NCBI GenBank assembly: GCA_035771165.1
Contig: JAWNZC010000351.1
Location: forward strand, 6,752,501 to 6,816,500
Reading direction: 5' to 3'
Length of the DNA stretch: 64,000 nucleotides
Origin: Paragorgia papillata
Taxonomy: Eukaryota; Cnidaria; Anthozoa; Scleralcyonacea; Coralliidae
The position numbers were made by a program, and so were the translations under genes. Position 1 is the first letter of the stretch, and every line of letters starts with the position of its first letter. The notes under the pieces were generated by a model. That model worked only from the letters and a program-made list of their open reading frames with translations, was not told the DNA's origin and made no database searches. Below are positions 50,150-64,000 of the stretch, piece after piece.

Positions 50150-53129
50150 TCTTTCGACCAAAACGGCAAAGCCACACCACGCGGCATTTCGTTTTTTTTT
50201 TTTAAGACGGAAACGAATCAGTTTATTCCTTGAGGGAGCGGAAAACTTGCCTGCATCAAAGTCTTAATAAACATGTGCTTAACATTTGGTCTTTATTATG
50301 CACGCAAATAAAAGTGGCCACATTTCGTGTCGGCTGACATATGTACAATAATAGGTGTCGTCGGAGTTTTGTTAAGAGTTTCTCCAGAGGCGTGTGTTAA
50401 ATAATACAGAGTTATTAGCTCTTAGAACGCCCTTGAGTACCATGTGTGCTTGTCTGTTTCATTGTACTAAAAACCATCGATCTTGCCTTTAAGTCGTGCA
50501 ATATGTCACCTGAATGCAATTGGTGAAAATATTCCTTCACGCACAAAGGAAATGTGGGGAAAACTCAACATGTTATTAAGACCATATCTCCTTGGTAAAT
50601 AATTACAACCACTCAAGGGATACGATCTTAGCTAATCAACGACAATGTTGATATCTGCTTACTCAAAGCGCGTGCAATAAGTTCCAAGTGGCTTGACGAA
50701 AATCAGCTTCATTCCAATTTAACGACATTTAACACCTCTCGACATTCGTCCTAACGTCGCCTAGTGCGGTCTTTTTTAAAAATAACCGTTTATTGTAACA
50801 GGTGGGAGGTCTGTATTAGATTCGATTTTAATATTGCTTTATAACCCCGAACACCAGCGCATCGATATCAACACTTCGTAACACAAAGTTCAGTTTTTTA
50901 ATAACAGGCGTTGCATATATTCCCGCCTATATTTGTAAGCTTTGCTAAAGATTTTAGATATTATCAATCTTTGTTTGCTAATACAAAGTGGAGGTAAAAA
51001 ATTCTTAATATTTTCCCCCCGCAAGGGGTTGCCAGTCTATCCTAGAGCCGAACCGCCGTATGTTTGTGATCATGAGTGGTCATCGGAAACTGAAAATTTC
51101 TTTCTGAAGATGTTCTGGTTGGAAATGGGCACTTGAAACTGTCATTACGTTGATCATCTGGGTAGTTTGTTTAAGAAAACAAACGATTCTTATCGCTGGA
51201 GCTTAATATTCGATTTTCTGCAATTCTTGTGTTATTTCAACAATCGAATGTTAAAACAACATAAACAAACTTTCCAAGGGAAAGGAATTTGCAAATATTG
51301 CTGGAACACACTCATGTTTGCATCACTCTAATGCAACGGGCTCCAGTCTGTCTCCATTGCGGGCCTGTTTATCGCGAGATATTCTGCAAAGGTCAACAAC
51401 GATTTCAGGAATGTCTGAACCATTTCGAGCAGCTGTTTTCTTCTTGGTGATGGTTAAAAATTGCTCTCTCGAATGTTCGCACTTGAAGGACAGTTAAGCA
51501 AAGTTCGTATGTGGTGCCTCAGGAGACATGTCACACACGCATTTTGCTTGACGTGTTTGGAAAACGTTTCCCGAAGAAAGTTTGAACCGGTAAAAGCTAA
51601 CGACGATTAATGAGGACTGGCCCATTGCTTGACAAGTGTGTTCTTAATTAGGGACACATTTGTTATAGAATGTTACATCAGATCTCCTCCGCTCTAATTT
51701 TCTACTTTGACTTCGTTAGTGTTAGACTTACAGCATGCAAACATGTATCTATTAAGACGATAATGTTACAATAACAAACAATTGAGACTATATATAGTCT
51801 ATATAGGCGTCTTCTACATAAATTCCAGAGATTGAACCACAAATGACTAAGTGAAGTATTTGTTTGTTTTTTCCCGTGCGCCACTTGAAAGAGAAAATAT
51901 AGCTGTCTTTAAAGTTTGAACAGATTACTTTTAATTTCCCTGTCATTTTCTGTTGCGCCAGATCATGCAATTATTTCCATCAGCGTTAGGCCAAGTATGC
52001 AAGAAAATCATTTAATGTAACTTCTAATTGGACAAACGCGGGAAACTGGATGTCTGAGTACTTTTTTTTAATAAACTTAATCCGACGTGGATAGACTATA
52101 TATGACTTTTCTGCATGTCTCTCGCCGTATTTAGTTTTCAGTCTTTCACTAGGCTCATGTAAGAGTCGAGTGCAATTAGCAATTCGAGGTGTTTAATTAT
52201 CGAAACAACGATTGGCAACACTGTAATATGCCTAATAAATGAGGAGAAATGCACCATTACAAGGTTATTAAAAACAAAATCAAAGTATATGTATGTCAGT
52301 GACAGTGCCATGTGTTCTTACGTGCTATTTTGAATATATTACCCATCACAGTCGTTGCGTGTCATTTATCCACGCCACGCTAAAAAAGAGACTATTATAT
52401 ACTACCACAGAGATTACTTTAAAATGCAAACCCGAATTTTATTCGTCCAACGTGTTTCGGACGCCCGGCTCCACAATTGTGATTCTCTAATCATAACTTT
52501 TCCGCCTGATGCGTGGATGTCATTTCGGAACACTGACAAAATGAGGACACCCACAATTTCCCTTATGACCAAGTTGATTTCATTTCAATCAAAACTCGGA
52601 GCTATAGTTTGTAGCAATAATATACACATATACCTACATGGGTACAATATTCAGTAAAATCGAGGGAAATAGCTTCTAATAGTAAGGCTCCTTCAGAATA
52701 AGCTGAAAAACAGGGAATAATAAGGTATAAATCTTAATACGTTGCAGCACATTCTCGGTTAACCGGCAGGCTACATGACTCGTCTAATTAGGATTAAAAC
52801 TCGCATAAACTAAATTTTCAAAGAATTGGTTTAGTTTATAGATGTATTAAAAGGAATCACAACGAAGCACGAATCAGCCCAGTTTGCCCGGACAGCCCGA
52901 GCTCATCAGTAAAATAGCTCCTAACAAGAACCACTGATTAGAAAAGAGGACAAATCTTTGTTCTCTGCGCATGCATGCAACGCGAAATGTAAATTGTACA
53001 GGTATTTCTACGTTGGTACATAGTATTTTCAGCTAGGTAGTACAAGAACTATAATGTGACTTTAGTACAGTTTTTTCGTATGTTTCTGCTGTACAAGCTG
53101 TCGTAAGTTACACTCAGAGAAAACTCTGA
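50150..53129. other. Unique-looking stretch, no gene recognised
   Basis: Fewer repeats than its surroundings, with normal base composition around 50300-51700. I found no exon with recognisable homology and no mobile-element ends. Confidence 0.5.
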
Positions 53130-53201
53130 GCTCCAGACGGGACTCGAACCCACAACCTTCCGAATGCCAGTCGGGTGCTCTCACCATTGAGCCACTGGAA
53201 C
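53130..53201 (-). mobile_element. tRNA-like sequence, head of a tRNA-derived SINE
   Basis: 72 nt that fold as a tRNA. Acceptor GTTCCAG/CTGGAGC pairs at all seven positions (one G-T). D stem GCTC/GAGC. The anticodon loop CTGGCAT gives anticodon GGC (Ala). T loop TTCGAGT. The anticodon stem has a C-A mismatch. tRNA-Ala-GGC is not normally used in eukaryotes, and the sequence continues GAGCTCAGAGTTTTCTCTGAG, so a SINE head is more likely than a working tRNA. Confidence 0.65.
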
Positions 53202-53990
53202 TCAGATGGTAGACCGAGGTTGTTTTCGATATTTATACGCCTGGGAACTAGTCAATTCATACGAAAAAACTTTAACTGAAAACACTAATAACGTACAAGA
53301 AACTTTAGTACAGCTGTTGTTATATATTGTTGTCTATATACCGATGAGCTACCCACTGAGTACTCACGCCAACAAGCATGTGACGGGGCGACTTGACATG
53401 GAACATATTCTTTTTATTAATTGCAGTTGTACAATGCAAAATAACCTTAAAGCTCAATCTCTCAAGCATCTGGCATATTAATAGCATATTTGCACATTGC
53501 AGTAGTTCATGAACGAGTCATTCGTTTTTCTGTCAACACTGTACTATAGTTAAGAAATTGTTCCTCTGGACAAAATGCTCAACTTGGGGCCACCATGAGT
53601 GCATGGGATGATCCAGTCATCTGGGACCGAAACCATCAGATGTGAATGGTCTGGACTCCGAAACGATTGATAAATCCAAAGTCTGATTAGGTTTGATTTA
53701 TTGCTATCGATTTATTGACAGAGGGCCAGAACCCCAACAAGTACTTACTGTAGAACATAGCACTGAATATATAGAAAGCATAGTGCAAAACATGGACTGG
53801 ACTCATGGACTGGCTCAAACCGACATGGACTCGAACATGAACTCAAAATTTTTTATAAAAAATATGTATTTATATGTTTATAATTATATTAAGCCTTTTG
53901 CTTTCCAGACTTTGCGCCTACTATCACAATACCAACCGCTATTCAACATTAATTTTATAACAGCTTCAATGAACCAGTGCTGTACGTCTT

Positions 53991-54519
53991 ACATCAACAT
54001 ATTAGGTATATATAGCATTTCGTCCAAAACCAATAGGAAATAGTTGGATTATAAGACATGGTGTATATTGCTACTCTGGTCAGTCTAAGGTGTAAAGCAG
54101 TCAAGATGCACGTCGTTCAAACGATCAGTCAGACTTTTATCGCGACCAAGACTTGTCGCATTAAAATGAAATACCGCACACACTTCATGATTTAACGTTC
54201 ACATTTCATATTTAGTACCACTCACAACTGTAAATATGAAATGTGAACGTTAGATCATGAAATGTGTGCGGTATTTCATTTAATGCATGCGACAAGTCTT
54301 GGTCGCGATAAAAGTCTGACTCGTATCGTTTGAACGCCGTGCATCTTGATGCGCGCTTTTTGTCTGCTGCTTTGAGAAACAACTATTTATTGGAGACCAT
54401 ATATATACTTAGCTTGCGTAACATATAGCTGAGACTTTATCAGCGACAGGTATAGGGTACGGACACGAGAATCAGAATTCTTGTTTTGGACGAATAGCTA
54501 CCTAATATGTTGATGTAAC
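53991..54519. mobile_element. TIR element with nested foldback
   Basis: Ends ACATCAACATATTAGGTA and its inverse, continuing with TTCGTCCAAAAC against TTTTGGACGAA. The interior is mostly the foldback at 54093-54370. Confidence 0.62.
54093..54370. repeat. Foldback repeat (278 bp)
   Basis: ~115-bp arms with few mismatches, e.g. CTTTTATCGCGACCAAGACT, GTGCGGTATTTCAT-type and TAACGTTCACATTTCATA blocks in both orientations. The loop is about 23 bp. Confidence 0.8.
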
Positions 54520-54612
54520 TATACATCACTCAGATTTAAGCTGTTATAAACTTTGAGTAGCGGTTCGTACTGCGATAGTGAGGCGCTAAGTCTCGAAAGC
54601 ATGAGGATTAAT

Positions 54613-55990
<1,378 letters not shown>

Positions 55991-55994
55991 TCTG

Positions 55995-56431
55995 AACTGG
56001 ACCTCTAGGGAGAACAGTTTAATATATATGCAGACTGATAGAGTTATCCAGTATAAATAAAGTTAGTTTAGTTTACTCTGGTTTTCTCCTATAGTAACAC
56101 TGGACCAATGAAGGATGATCCTTACTGGACCTTTAAGGAATAAATAAAGTTAGTTTAGTTTCCTCCAGTTTCCTCCTGCATGTAGTACCACTGGATCAAT
56201 GAGTGATGGCCCTTACTGGACTTCTAGAGAGAACAATCTAGATATGACTGATATAGAGTTATCCAGTATAAACAAAGTTAGTTTAGTTTACTCTGGTTTT
56301 CTCCTATAGTAACACTGGACCAATGAAGGATGATCCTTACTGGACCTTTAAGGAATAAATAAAGTTAGTTTAGTTTCCTCCAGTTTCCTCCTGTATAGTA
56401 ACACTGGATCAATGAGTGATGGCCCTTACTA
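55995..56431 (+). repeat. Tandem pair of 215-bp SINE-body units
   Basis: The block CAGTATAAATAAAGTTAGTT...CTTACTGGACC recurs after 215 bp with few differences (56049 and 56264). Each unit ends in the TAAAGTTAGTTTAGTTT tail shared with the SINE at 40809-41087 but lacks a tRNA-like head. Confidence 0.75.
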
Positions 56432-57930
56432 TACAATTATGGCCCAAAACTATTATAATATTATTGTGGCAACGTGCGTTAAAACGTGAACGATGTTCTT
56501 CCGTTTAGTGCATGGTCTGTATCCACATGTAAGAGATTTCACTCAATAATCTTAAAGATATATACGTGATTTTCCAATATGTTAAAATGTTGTGCAATGA
56601 AGAACTAAGTGGAATATGGAAAAGTTGTCAATTGATATTCTTCGTTATTTGAAGAATTATTTTTTTTCAAGTAAGACAAAGTTTAATTTTCGGGTTATAT
56701 ACACTTTAAAAACAATTTAACCACTTCGGTAGCAACGAGGGGGGAATAGCTAACTAGCGTATTTGTAAACGTTAACCTACCATTTCTTGTTTATTTTGGC
56801 TTATCGTGATAGTCTATGTGCAAAGATTTGGGCTCAAAAACTTTATATAGATAAATATTTTCGTAATAAATCTGTTCCATCCTTTCCATTTCAAGTATAA
56901 TGATAAGCACAAACGGCAAGAAAAGCTATTTCAGTTAGCTACGTTCATTGTTTATATATACTATACTTTATGTACATTCATATACTTTTAAATTTCTCTT
57001 TTCTACCGTTTTACGCCCACTCGTATAGTTCCTTGAGTATTAACCCCTTGGTTCTCAAGCACGTATGTAGACCCATGCACCTTTAGTATTATACTCTGGC
57101 CAACGCCAGAGTCTTCAAGGAAAGACCCCTGGTGGTCAAGGGGTTAAGCCTTTGTAGTTCGCCCTCCGCCCCTCACCCTGTTTACTGATCGACTGTAAAA
57201 ATAGCAAATGTTTAAATTTTCGCATTCATTAAGGTGACTTGATAGGAAAAAGTTATGAAAAATTATATTTTCCCCTCTAAAAGGTTTTGCAGTGTATATT
57301 TGTGCCTCATTCTAGTTCCTTGCATAGCCCTAGTCTGATAATTGAAATTTTTTATACTTGCAGCATTTGTGTATCTGGACAAATTACATTTATTGTAACA
57401 TGCAAATGTAGAATTTCTAAACTCACTAGAACAAACATTTCTCCCCCCTGAAAATTGTGCACTGTCTAATACTTTTCACGACTCAACACTATAGGGCCGC
57501 GCAAGGAACTAGAACGAAGCACAAATCTACACTTTGACACGTCTTAGAGGGAAAAATCTGATTGCTTATAGATTTTCCTTATCGAGCCACTTTATTAATT
57601 AATTTGCTTATCCACTGTGTATTTGATTGGCTACTTTCAACCAATGTCACCCTATTGGCGTATACAACTTTACAAGCCCTATTTTGTTTATCACGTTTTA
57701 CTCTGATGAAGAGCCCCGCTCGAATTAAACGTCAGTATTTTGTTTCTAAACGTCGGTAGACCAACACCTTTTATAACGTAACGCTTTATAACGTAAGACA
57801 AATAAGTTTGTTGTAGTTCTAAAACACTGATACTTTAAGTAATTGTCGTTGGTCGGTTTCCTGCACCGACATATTTGGACATCGGGATTAGAGGTGTACA
57901 GTGTACCTAATAAAAGTCAAAATATTAAAT
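56432..57930. other. Unassigned stretch with one MITE
   Basis: Apart from the GTCTGG MITE at 57040-57147, no feature is recognised. Confidence 0.5.
57040..57147. mobile_element. GTCTGG MITE copy (108 bp)
   Basis: Arms TTAACCCCTTGGTTCTCAAG and inverted TTAACCCCTTGACCACCAGG; core CTCTGGCCAACGCCAGAG, itself a hairpin. Confidence 0.7.
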
Positions 57931-58366
57931 GAAACGAAATTTCACTTCAGTTTTTTAAGATGGTATTCGGAAGAACACCTAAGATAATGAAAAATGGCTT
58001 TTACATGCCCCATTCTTGAGTTATTGGCTACGCAATTTGAGCAATGACGTCGATATGTGGGAGAAAACGGAAAATCGATCATATCTTTTATTTGCGTGGT
58101 TTAACTACACGAAACCACACATTGCAGATGTAATCAGACCATACCCCAAGGAAAATTTTCAACGTTTGATTCAGTTTAGTCAAACCAATCCAAAGATATG
58201 CCTGATTTTCCGTTTTCTCCCACATACGTGTGACGTCATTGCTCAGATTGCATAGCCAATAACTCAAGAATGGGATAAGATTTGAAAGGCATGTAAAAGC
58301 ATTTTTCGTTATCTTAGGTGTTCTTCCAAATACAATCTTAAAAAAACTGAAGTGAAATTTCATTTC
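57931..58366. repeat. Foldback repeat (~436 bp)
   Basis: Arms of ~90 bp and further inner blocks: GAAATTTCACTTCAGTTTTT, GGAAGAACACCTAAGATAA, GGAAAATC-type and TGTGGGAGAAAACGGAAAAT in both orientations. The matching peptides on opposite strands are mirror products. Confidence 0.8.
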
Positions 58367-58754
58367 ATAGACACTTTGCTAGTTTCATTTGTTTCTACCA
58401 ATTATTTAATCTTTTGTTTACCATTCCTTTTGAATCTATTCTGGCTAATTGAGATAAAAAAGTAAAGGCTTTATTTATTGAGCGTTACACATGACAGTAT
58501 TTTCGGATACTGATAACCCAATGGCCCTCACCCTTGATGGAACTATAGATTGTGAAACACGCTCAAGGAACAGGAGAAGTTAAACCAATAACTGTACTCA
58601 TATAATGCTAAAGTGGTCAGCCGTCCGAGTACTAACCCCATTTGGTCATTCGACTGAGCTTAACTCCAGTGGCGAGAGGCAGTGCATTAACAGCTTATGC
58701 CACCCGTGTCTTCAAGCGAGATACTATATAGGCGGGAAACATAATTTTAATATA

Positions 58755-59375
58755 CAGTGGAACTTCGTTACAACGAACTGCCACGGTATATACTGGAAAA
58801 TAGATAGATAAGCCTTTATTTAGACAGGGTAATTATATCAGTTTTCTGTTGTCAACAGAAGCCCTGCTAAATTATACTAAAAAATACAAGTTTATATGTA
58901 TATTTATATAGATAATTATGTATTAAATTAGGATAAAACAGTAAAATTAAAAAAAGGAGCTTAACCTTCATCTTAAATGGAAAAACCTAAATAATAATCA
59001 ATTACTTTATACGTTGATTAGAAACGACACAGCCGGAATAGTAGAAATATTTCTTTGCTGATTCTGTCCGCACCTTAGGAAGATGCAGCAAGTTTGATTG
59101 CCGAGTTTTTCTACCTATTTTATCTTTATTAAAAACAAAGTAATCTGTCAAAATTGCGGTGTTTTACGACTAATGCATCTTTTGACTAAATTGTAAACAT
59201 GTTCTCCGCGTCTAAGTTCAAGTGATTGATATGCAAGACACCTCATAGCATCATCACTGGAAGAGTTTCTGGTTTATAACGAAGTTCTAATAAATACAAT
59301 TTACTTCAACTTTTCCTGACTGAAAAATGGTTCGTTATACCGGGGGGGTTCGTTTTACTTACCGGGGATTCACTG
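58755..59375. mobile_element. TA-flanked element, pogo/mariner-like, decayed
   Basis: Starts CAGTGGAACTTCGTTACAAC and ends with an inverted CAGTGAATCCCCGG, with TA at both outer flanks. AACGAAGTT motifs recur inside both ends. No transposase frame. Confidence 0.5.
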
Positions 59376-59609
59376 TACTATAAGAGCGCACGGCAGATAA
59401 TTTTGAAACACGACATAAGATACTTATAGTCATGCAGCTATATAAATTAGCTAAATATTTTTTATACCAAAGACTATAGTCTCTTACGTTGTGATTCAAA
59501 GTTATCTGCCGGGCTGTTTTATTAATATATATATTATTTTGTCTAACGCCAGACGAAGAAAAAGGTTGACAGGCAACTCCAGTCAAAAAAAAAATGAATG
59601 ACTTTTATA

Positions 59610-59709
59610 TTAAACCTTTGAAGCCTGAAGACGAGTCTTTAGTATTTTATCTGGCTAACGCCAGACGATTTTATTCAGCACAGGGAGAGGTCCAGGCCTC
59701 AAGGGTTAA
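59610..59709. mobile_element. GTCTGG MITE copy (100 bp)
   Basis: Arms TTAAACCTTTGAAGCCTG and inverted TTAACCCTTGAGGCCTGG; core TCTGGCTAACGCCAGACG. A core fragment CTAACGCCAGACG also sits at about 59546. Confidence 0.7.
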
Positions 59710-60004
59710 TGTTCTTTAAATGTAATGTTTGAAAACGTTAATAGTTTCATGATATCTGCTCTCGTACTCGAGAAATGACGCTATATCATTCTTGTATATT
59801 TTGTGTTTGAAGAACAGTTTAATTTTGTTGTAAAGCGGTATTTTCGTTTCAATTTTGACGTCATAACGTGACGTCAATAGCAGGTATAATTCATTTTATC
59901 CGAGCAAGTTTGACCTCATTGATTGATTGAATTTTTTTTTTTTAACTCTTTTTAGACGGCATCAGACTCTTAAGCCTTTTACTGAGGAATTTTACTCTGG
60001 CTAA

Positions 60005-60385
60005 AGCCTTGCGCACACGCTACGATTTTAGTCGGCCGCGATTTTTATCGGCTGGTCAACCGATAAAAATCGGTGTTTACTATACATGTGTGCTATTTTC
60101 ATGTAAAAGCTGACATCTTTAGCAACTGAAGCCACCATTTTTACGGTCATCAAATCAAATAACTGCCGGAAGAATAAAAAGTGATCTGCAAACGATAAAA
60201 ATTGATAATCGCCACACATGGCATGGTGCCATATTTTGACCGATTTTAATTGGAATTGTCCGATAAAAGACGGCCGATAAAAATGCTCAATAATGGCTCC
60301 GCACACGTAACGATTTTAGTCAAACGTCCAAAATTTAGTTGGCCCATAAAAATCGGCCGACTAAAATCGTATAGCGTGTGCGTCA
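60005..60385. repeat. Foldback repeat rich in ACGATTTTAGTCGGCC
   Basis: Ends CGCACACGCTACGATTTTAG and inverse CTAAAATCGTATAGCGTGTG; several ATAAAAATCGG blocks in both orientations. Confidence 0.7.
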
Positions 60386-60540
60386 GACGATTTTACTCGA
60401 CACTGAGAAAATCCACCGACAACGGATTAAAGAATATAAATCATGTTCCTGCATGGTTGCCAGCAAGATACAGAGAAGGTTATCAAGAAACACTTGGAGA
60501 GGTTAGTAGAATTTGAGCTGTGCAAACAAGTATTATAGTT

Positions 60541-60722
60541 AAAAAAATAATAAGATAAAACGTTCTCTGACCAAGGATTTTAATGACGAGCTTTCGACTA
60601 CCAGAACTGTAGCCTTCAACGGGTGGGTTTTTCACCCGTTGAAGCCACGCCTATACAGTTCTGGTAGTCGAAAGCTCGTCATTAAAATCTATGGTCAGAG
60701 AACGTTTTACCTTATTTTTTAA
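60541..60722. repeat. Near-perfect palindrome (182 bp)
   Basis: ~85-bp arms with AAAACGTTCTCTGACCA, ATTTTAATGACGAGCTTTCG and CTACCAGAACTGTA in both orientations, centre CAACGGGTGGGTTTTTCACC. Confidence 0.85.
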
Positions 60723-60760
60723 ATATGTCTCTACCTGGCCGCGCATCCTCTATATTTTTA

Positions 60761-61041
60761 GTAATAGATAAAGCATGAGCGTCCGATCTGTATCTGATTT
60801 ACAAGGCGAGATGCAAGCGTGTCGTAGTAAATCACAGATCGGCTGCGAATGCTTTATCATACTTATCAAATGGACCCATCTAAATAGCCATGTTTTCAAA
60901 CTATTTTTCAAGTTGGAGTGATTTTAGCTAAGTAAATTGAGGAAAAAGTTTATGTAAATCAGGACGAATCTGTATGTGAATTACAGATATTGATTAAACA
61001 TTCATTTCTTTTGAATTTTCTCATGAATTATTAATGAATTT
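60761..61041. repeat. Dispersed repeat, copy 2
   Basis: Counterpart of 31726-32000; shares CATCTAAATAGCCATGTTTT and CAAACTATTTTTCAAGTTG and ends TTAATGAATTT. Confidence 0.75.
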
Positions 61042-61084
61042 TAGAAAGTATTATAGTGTTTCTATCGCTGACTAAAATACAACT

Positions 61085-61215
61085 GGACATTCGGCGGATC
61101 CCTGATTTTTATGGGCCAACTAAATTTTGGGCTTTTGACTAAAATCGTTACGTGTGCGGAGCCATTATTGAGCATTTTTATCGGCCGTTTTTTATCGGAC
61201 AATTGATCGGTCTTT
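61085..61215. repeat. Inverted partial copy of the 60005-60385 repeat
   Basis: TTTTATGGGCCAACTAAATTTTGG through TTATCGGACAATT is the inverse of about 60250-60350 in the same block order. Confidence 0.7.
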
Positions 61216-61454
61216 GAAAAACTCACTCGTGCATGTTTTTTGCACTCGAAACCATGCTATTACCGATACAAATACCGGCCAAGGATTCCGGTAGTTGTCA
61301 CATTTTACTCCGATAAAAGGATCCGCTCGAAACGTCAGTATTTCGTTATCAAAACTAATTTCGGCAGTTTATCACCTTTTCACTTTGCTTTATCTAAAAC
61401 ACTGCCTACGCAGCACTCCACATTTTTACGCTATCTTGCGTCATCGTGCAAATG

Positions 61455-61625
61455 CAAATGCAAATGACTATTGCATAAATATCACAATACATCAATCATC
61501 ATACACGTATAGCATCAAGTTTATTCTTTTGAATTCTATTTAGTTATTCCTAGTTTTTGTTCTTTTTCAATAGAATTCAAAAGAATACAGTTGAGGCTTG
61601 CGTGTATGATTGTGGTATTTATGCA
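61455..61625. repeat. Foldback repeat (~170 bp)
   Basis: Inverted pairs ATTGCATAAATA(T)CACAAT, ATCATACACG and TTCTTTTGAATTCTATT around a short centre. Confidence 0.7.
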
Positions 61626-61681
61626 ATTGGTGTATGAATTAATACATCCGATTCTCGCACCAAAAGCCAAAACCACTTTCG

Positions 61682-62045
61682 CAGGGCCGTAGCCATCAAT
61701 TTTGAAGTGGTCCGTTTGGGCGTGGTGGATGCGAGCGCCGAAGCCACTAGAAATGTCTATGGGGGTCCGGGGGAAATTTCTGATTTTCTACTCTGAAACG
61801 CTATTTCCTGCATATCATATATTAATATTAAGCGAAACTGATTATATGCAGTGCAAGATATCCGTAATATTACTCTTATACTATAACCCTAAGAAACTAA
61901 CCATAATACTAACCCTAATAATAATACTATCCTCTAAACTAACTCTGGCTATAATATTCACGCACAGCCTCGAAAAAACTTTTTTGGTGCTTCGGAAAGT
62001 GGTCCGGTTGAAACCAGACCAACCGTACCGGTGGCTGTGGCCCTG
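61682..62045. mobile_element. hAT-like element (364 bp), no clear duplication
   Basis: Ends CAGGGCCGTAGCCATC and inverted CAGGGCCACAGCCACC, with GTGGTCCG in both subterminal regions. The flanks ACTTTCGC and ACGTTCGA match at only 6 of 8 positions. A 114-codon frame inside is chance. Confidence 0.55.
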
Positions 62046-64000
62046 ACGTTCGATTCTAATAATTCATAGCTTATTGGCATTGTAAGCTTTACTTCCGTAG
62101 GATTAGAGTTTGTTTAGAATGAGAGTTTGTTTAGAATGGTTGTAATACAATAAATTATTGGATTGCAATAACATTGTAAGTAATATTACGATATACCAAC
62201 TGTCAAAGTCCGTTTCCCTAGCTAATGATTGGGCGAGAAGTCCTCACGCGGCGCAGGTTCGAAAATCGTGATGTTTTTCGCGTTATAACCCATGGCTACG
62301 TGCAACATTACTTCTATTTCACATTAGAAAAAAATATGAAAACTGGAAATAGATAGTCAGGTACTGTTTGTTTTCTTTTTTTCTAGTTTGGCCTAATTTA
62401 AAACACTGTTTGAATCAGGTTTTGCTCAACATATTTGTTATCATTTGACACCTGATATATACCAAAACACTACTGGCACCTTGGGAAAACAGTGTATTTT
62501 ATAACAACACACAGTTTTTCTCGGTGCCAGATAATAAGTGTTTAATGTTATTGCTTACAACTTGAGGATCGGCTGACAACATTGATAACTGTTGCCGCGG
62601 CTGAGCCCACAGTCAATATATGGGAGAATAATGTCAGCGGTCGTTACTCCATATTTCCGTAATCTTTGTTAGATTACGTTTTAGACAAGACCAACGTCCA
62701 ATTCTTTACAGGGTTCGTGTTTCAAACGTCATTAGTTTCGCCCTCCCCCCAAAAAAAGCTAGTTTCACTCGTGTTTCTGTAACTCCACGGAAAGACGAAA
62801 ATTGTTGGGGTTTTTTTTGGGGGGGAGGGGGATAGATTCTTTGGCTTAGCGTATCTCAAAAAAATACTTTAAATTTATTTAAACCTAATATTATATTAAA
62901 TTTAAATTTAATTAAATTTAATAAACTTTAAATGCAACGACCTAGCAATAATATATCGGTTGCCAAAATTTTGGAGCAGTGAAATGTTTTGGATTAACAT
63001 AAGACGGGGGTTGAATCGGTTTATTTACACATTGTGACATTGGCGTACAACTACAAGGTTTGTCGTAAAATTGAATGCAAAACGCTGTTCTTCAACATAG
63101 CAATTACTCTGTTGTCCTTAACTTTGCGGTAATACCAAAGCCTGAATTATAATAGTACCAATATCTAAAATCTAAAGAAAAATGTTTTTTTTAGAATATG
63201 TTTCATAAATTTCAAAGGTCTGGCGTGGTCATGTGAAAACGATTAATTTTGGCCTAAGGATAAGATGAGCCACTATACAGCTGTGCTTTGGAGCAGTAAT
63301 GTTAAACTATTATATTGACAGAGGCTGAATAAGTTTGTTGAGCAAACTATTAACCAAACACAAAGTAGTATACAATATTACAATATCAATAGCATATATA
63401 CATAGGTAATAGATTTTAGTCATAAAGGCAGGCGAAAAGAGAATAGTGCAGACCGATAAAACTGATTAACTAAAATAAACAGGAACTAGAGGAGTTATGA
63501 TTTAGTCCCATAGCTATGACTGAAAAAAATTACGTAATAAGGCCAAGGGACCATGCACGTACAGACGTGTATTAACGTCTGGAAACGCACAAGTGGTAAG
63601 AAGTATGCAAGCAATGCAGCCATGTTATAACACGTTATCCAGCTGGTATCAGAATACATTCGCACCGCTTGCTCCGGTTTGTTGAGACTATACCCTGCAA
63701 CACAGCGGCGTAGAAAGCAACTTGATGTTGAAGAGGTAAAGCTTTAAAAGGATACTTGTGGCACGTGTTTTATCCTAAAAGGGTACTTTTATGTTGCATA
63801 AAGGGCGCCCTTGTTGCAACAAGATGCGCACAACTCTGATCAACAACCCCGTCGAAAGTTGTTCCAACAACATGCTGTGAAATTGTTTGTAACAAGTTAC
63901 TACAAGGTTGACAACAGCAAGCTCGTAGCAGCTTCATGAAACAACGCTATTGACCATTGTTTACAACTATAGTTTCCAGGCTTGTTACAAGCCTGTTGAA
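62046..64000. other. Unassigned stretch to window end
   Basis: A G/C-run palindrome (about 62738-62832) and, in the last 250 bp, repeated TTGTT(G/A)CAAC-type words (63800-64000), suggesting the start of a dispersed repeat that runs past the edge. No exon recognised. Confidence 0.5.

Noticed and set aside
53130..53201. Functional tRNA-Ala(GGC)
   Set aside because: The fold is good, but a GGC Ala anticodon is not normally used in eukaryotes, the anticodon stem has a mismatch, and the flanks look like a SINE.
58016..58363. Similar peptides (YWL-NLSNDV-MWEKTEN) on both strands
   Set aside because: They are the two arms of one foldback repeat, not a gene pair.

Overview
The window is AT-rich animal nuclear DNA. 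Genes are split by GT-AG introns, proteins are metazoan in type, and most of the sequence is dispersed repeats, foldback elements, MITEs, retroelement wreckage and microsatellites. A marine invertebrate, most likely a cnidarian, is my best guess. That rests on overall character (a Penelope element with a GIY-YIG domain, tRNA-derived SINEs, many foldback MITEs) and not on a diagnostic sequence.

Only two host genes can be supported, both on the minus strand and both A-type cyclins in tandem. The upstream copy (35397 down to 17976, here cyclin A copy 2) is intact: 8 exons, 423 codons. The downstream copy (13699 down to 8861, copy 1) has the same 8 exons with the same intron phases. It would be 452 residues, but exon 4 carries one extra base that breaks the frame inside the cyclin box. 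Copy 2 is about 3.6 times longer because its introns are full of transposable elements. Both keep an N-terminal destruction box, the MRAIL hydrophobic patch and both cyclin folds.

Region by region: 1-8.8 kb is gene-free, with foldback elements and simple repeats. 8.9-13.7 kb is cyclin A copy 1, with a hAT-type MITE in intron 4. 13.7-18.0 kb is intergenic, with MITEs. 18.0-35.4 kb is cyclin A copy 2, whose introns hold a 2.1-kb TIR element, a 1.9-kb TTAA-flanked element, nested foldbacks, a SINE and long microsatellites. 36.0-38.4 kb is a dead LINE reverse transcriptase broken by at least three insertions. 39.2-40.2 kb has three copies of a repeat carrying TGACGTCA sites. 44.3-47.2 kb is a rearranged Penelope-like element: two copies of a palindromic tail, the GIY-YIG endonuclease region, an inverted second 3' end containing a convincing hammerhead ribozyme, and a long hexanucleotide tract. 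47.2-64 kb has no recognisable host gene but many foldback repeats.

The two cyclins would act in the same step (CDK activation in S phase and G2/M, ended by APC/C destruction). The rest of the window is mobile DNA and its debris.
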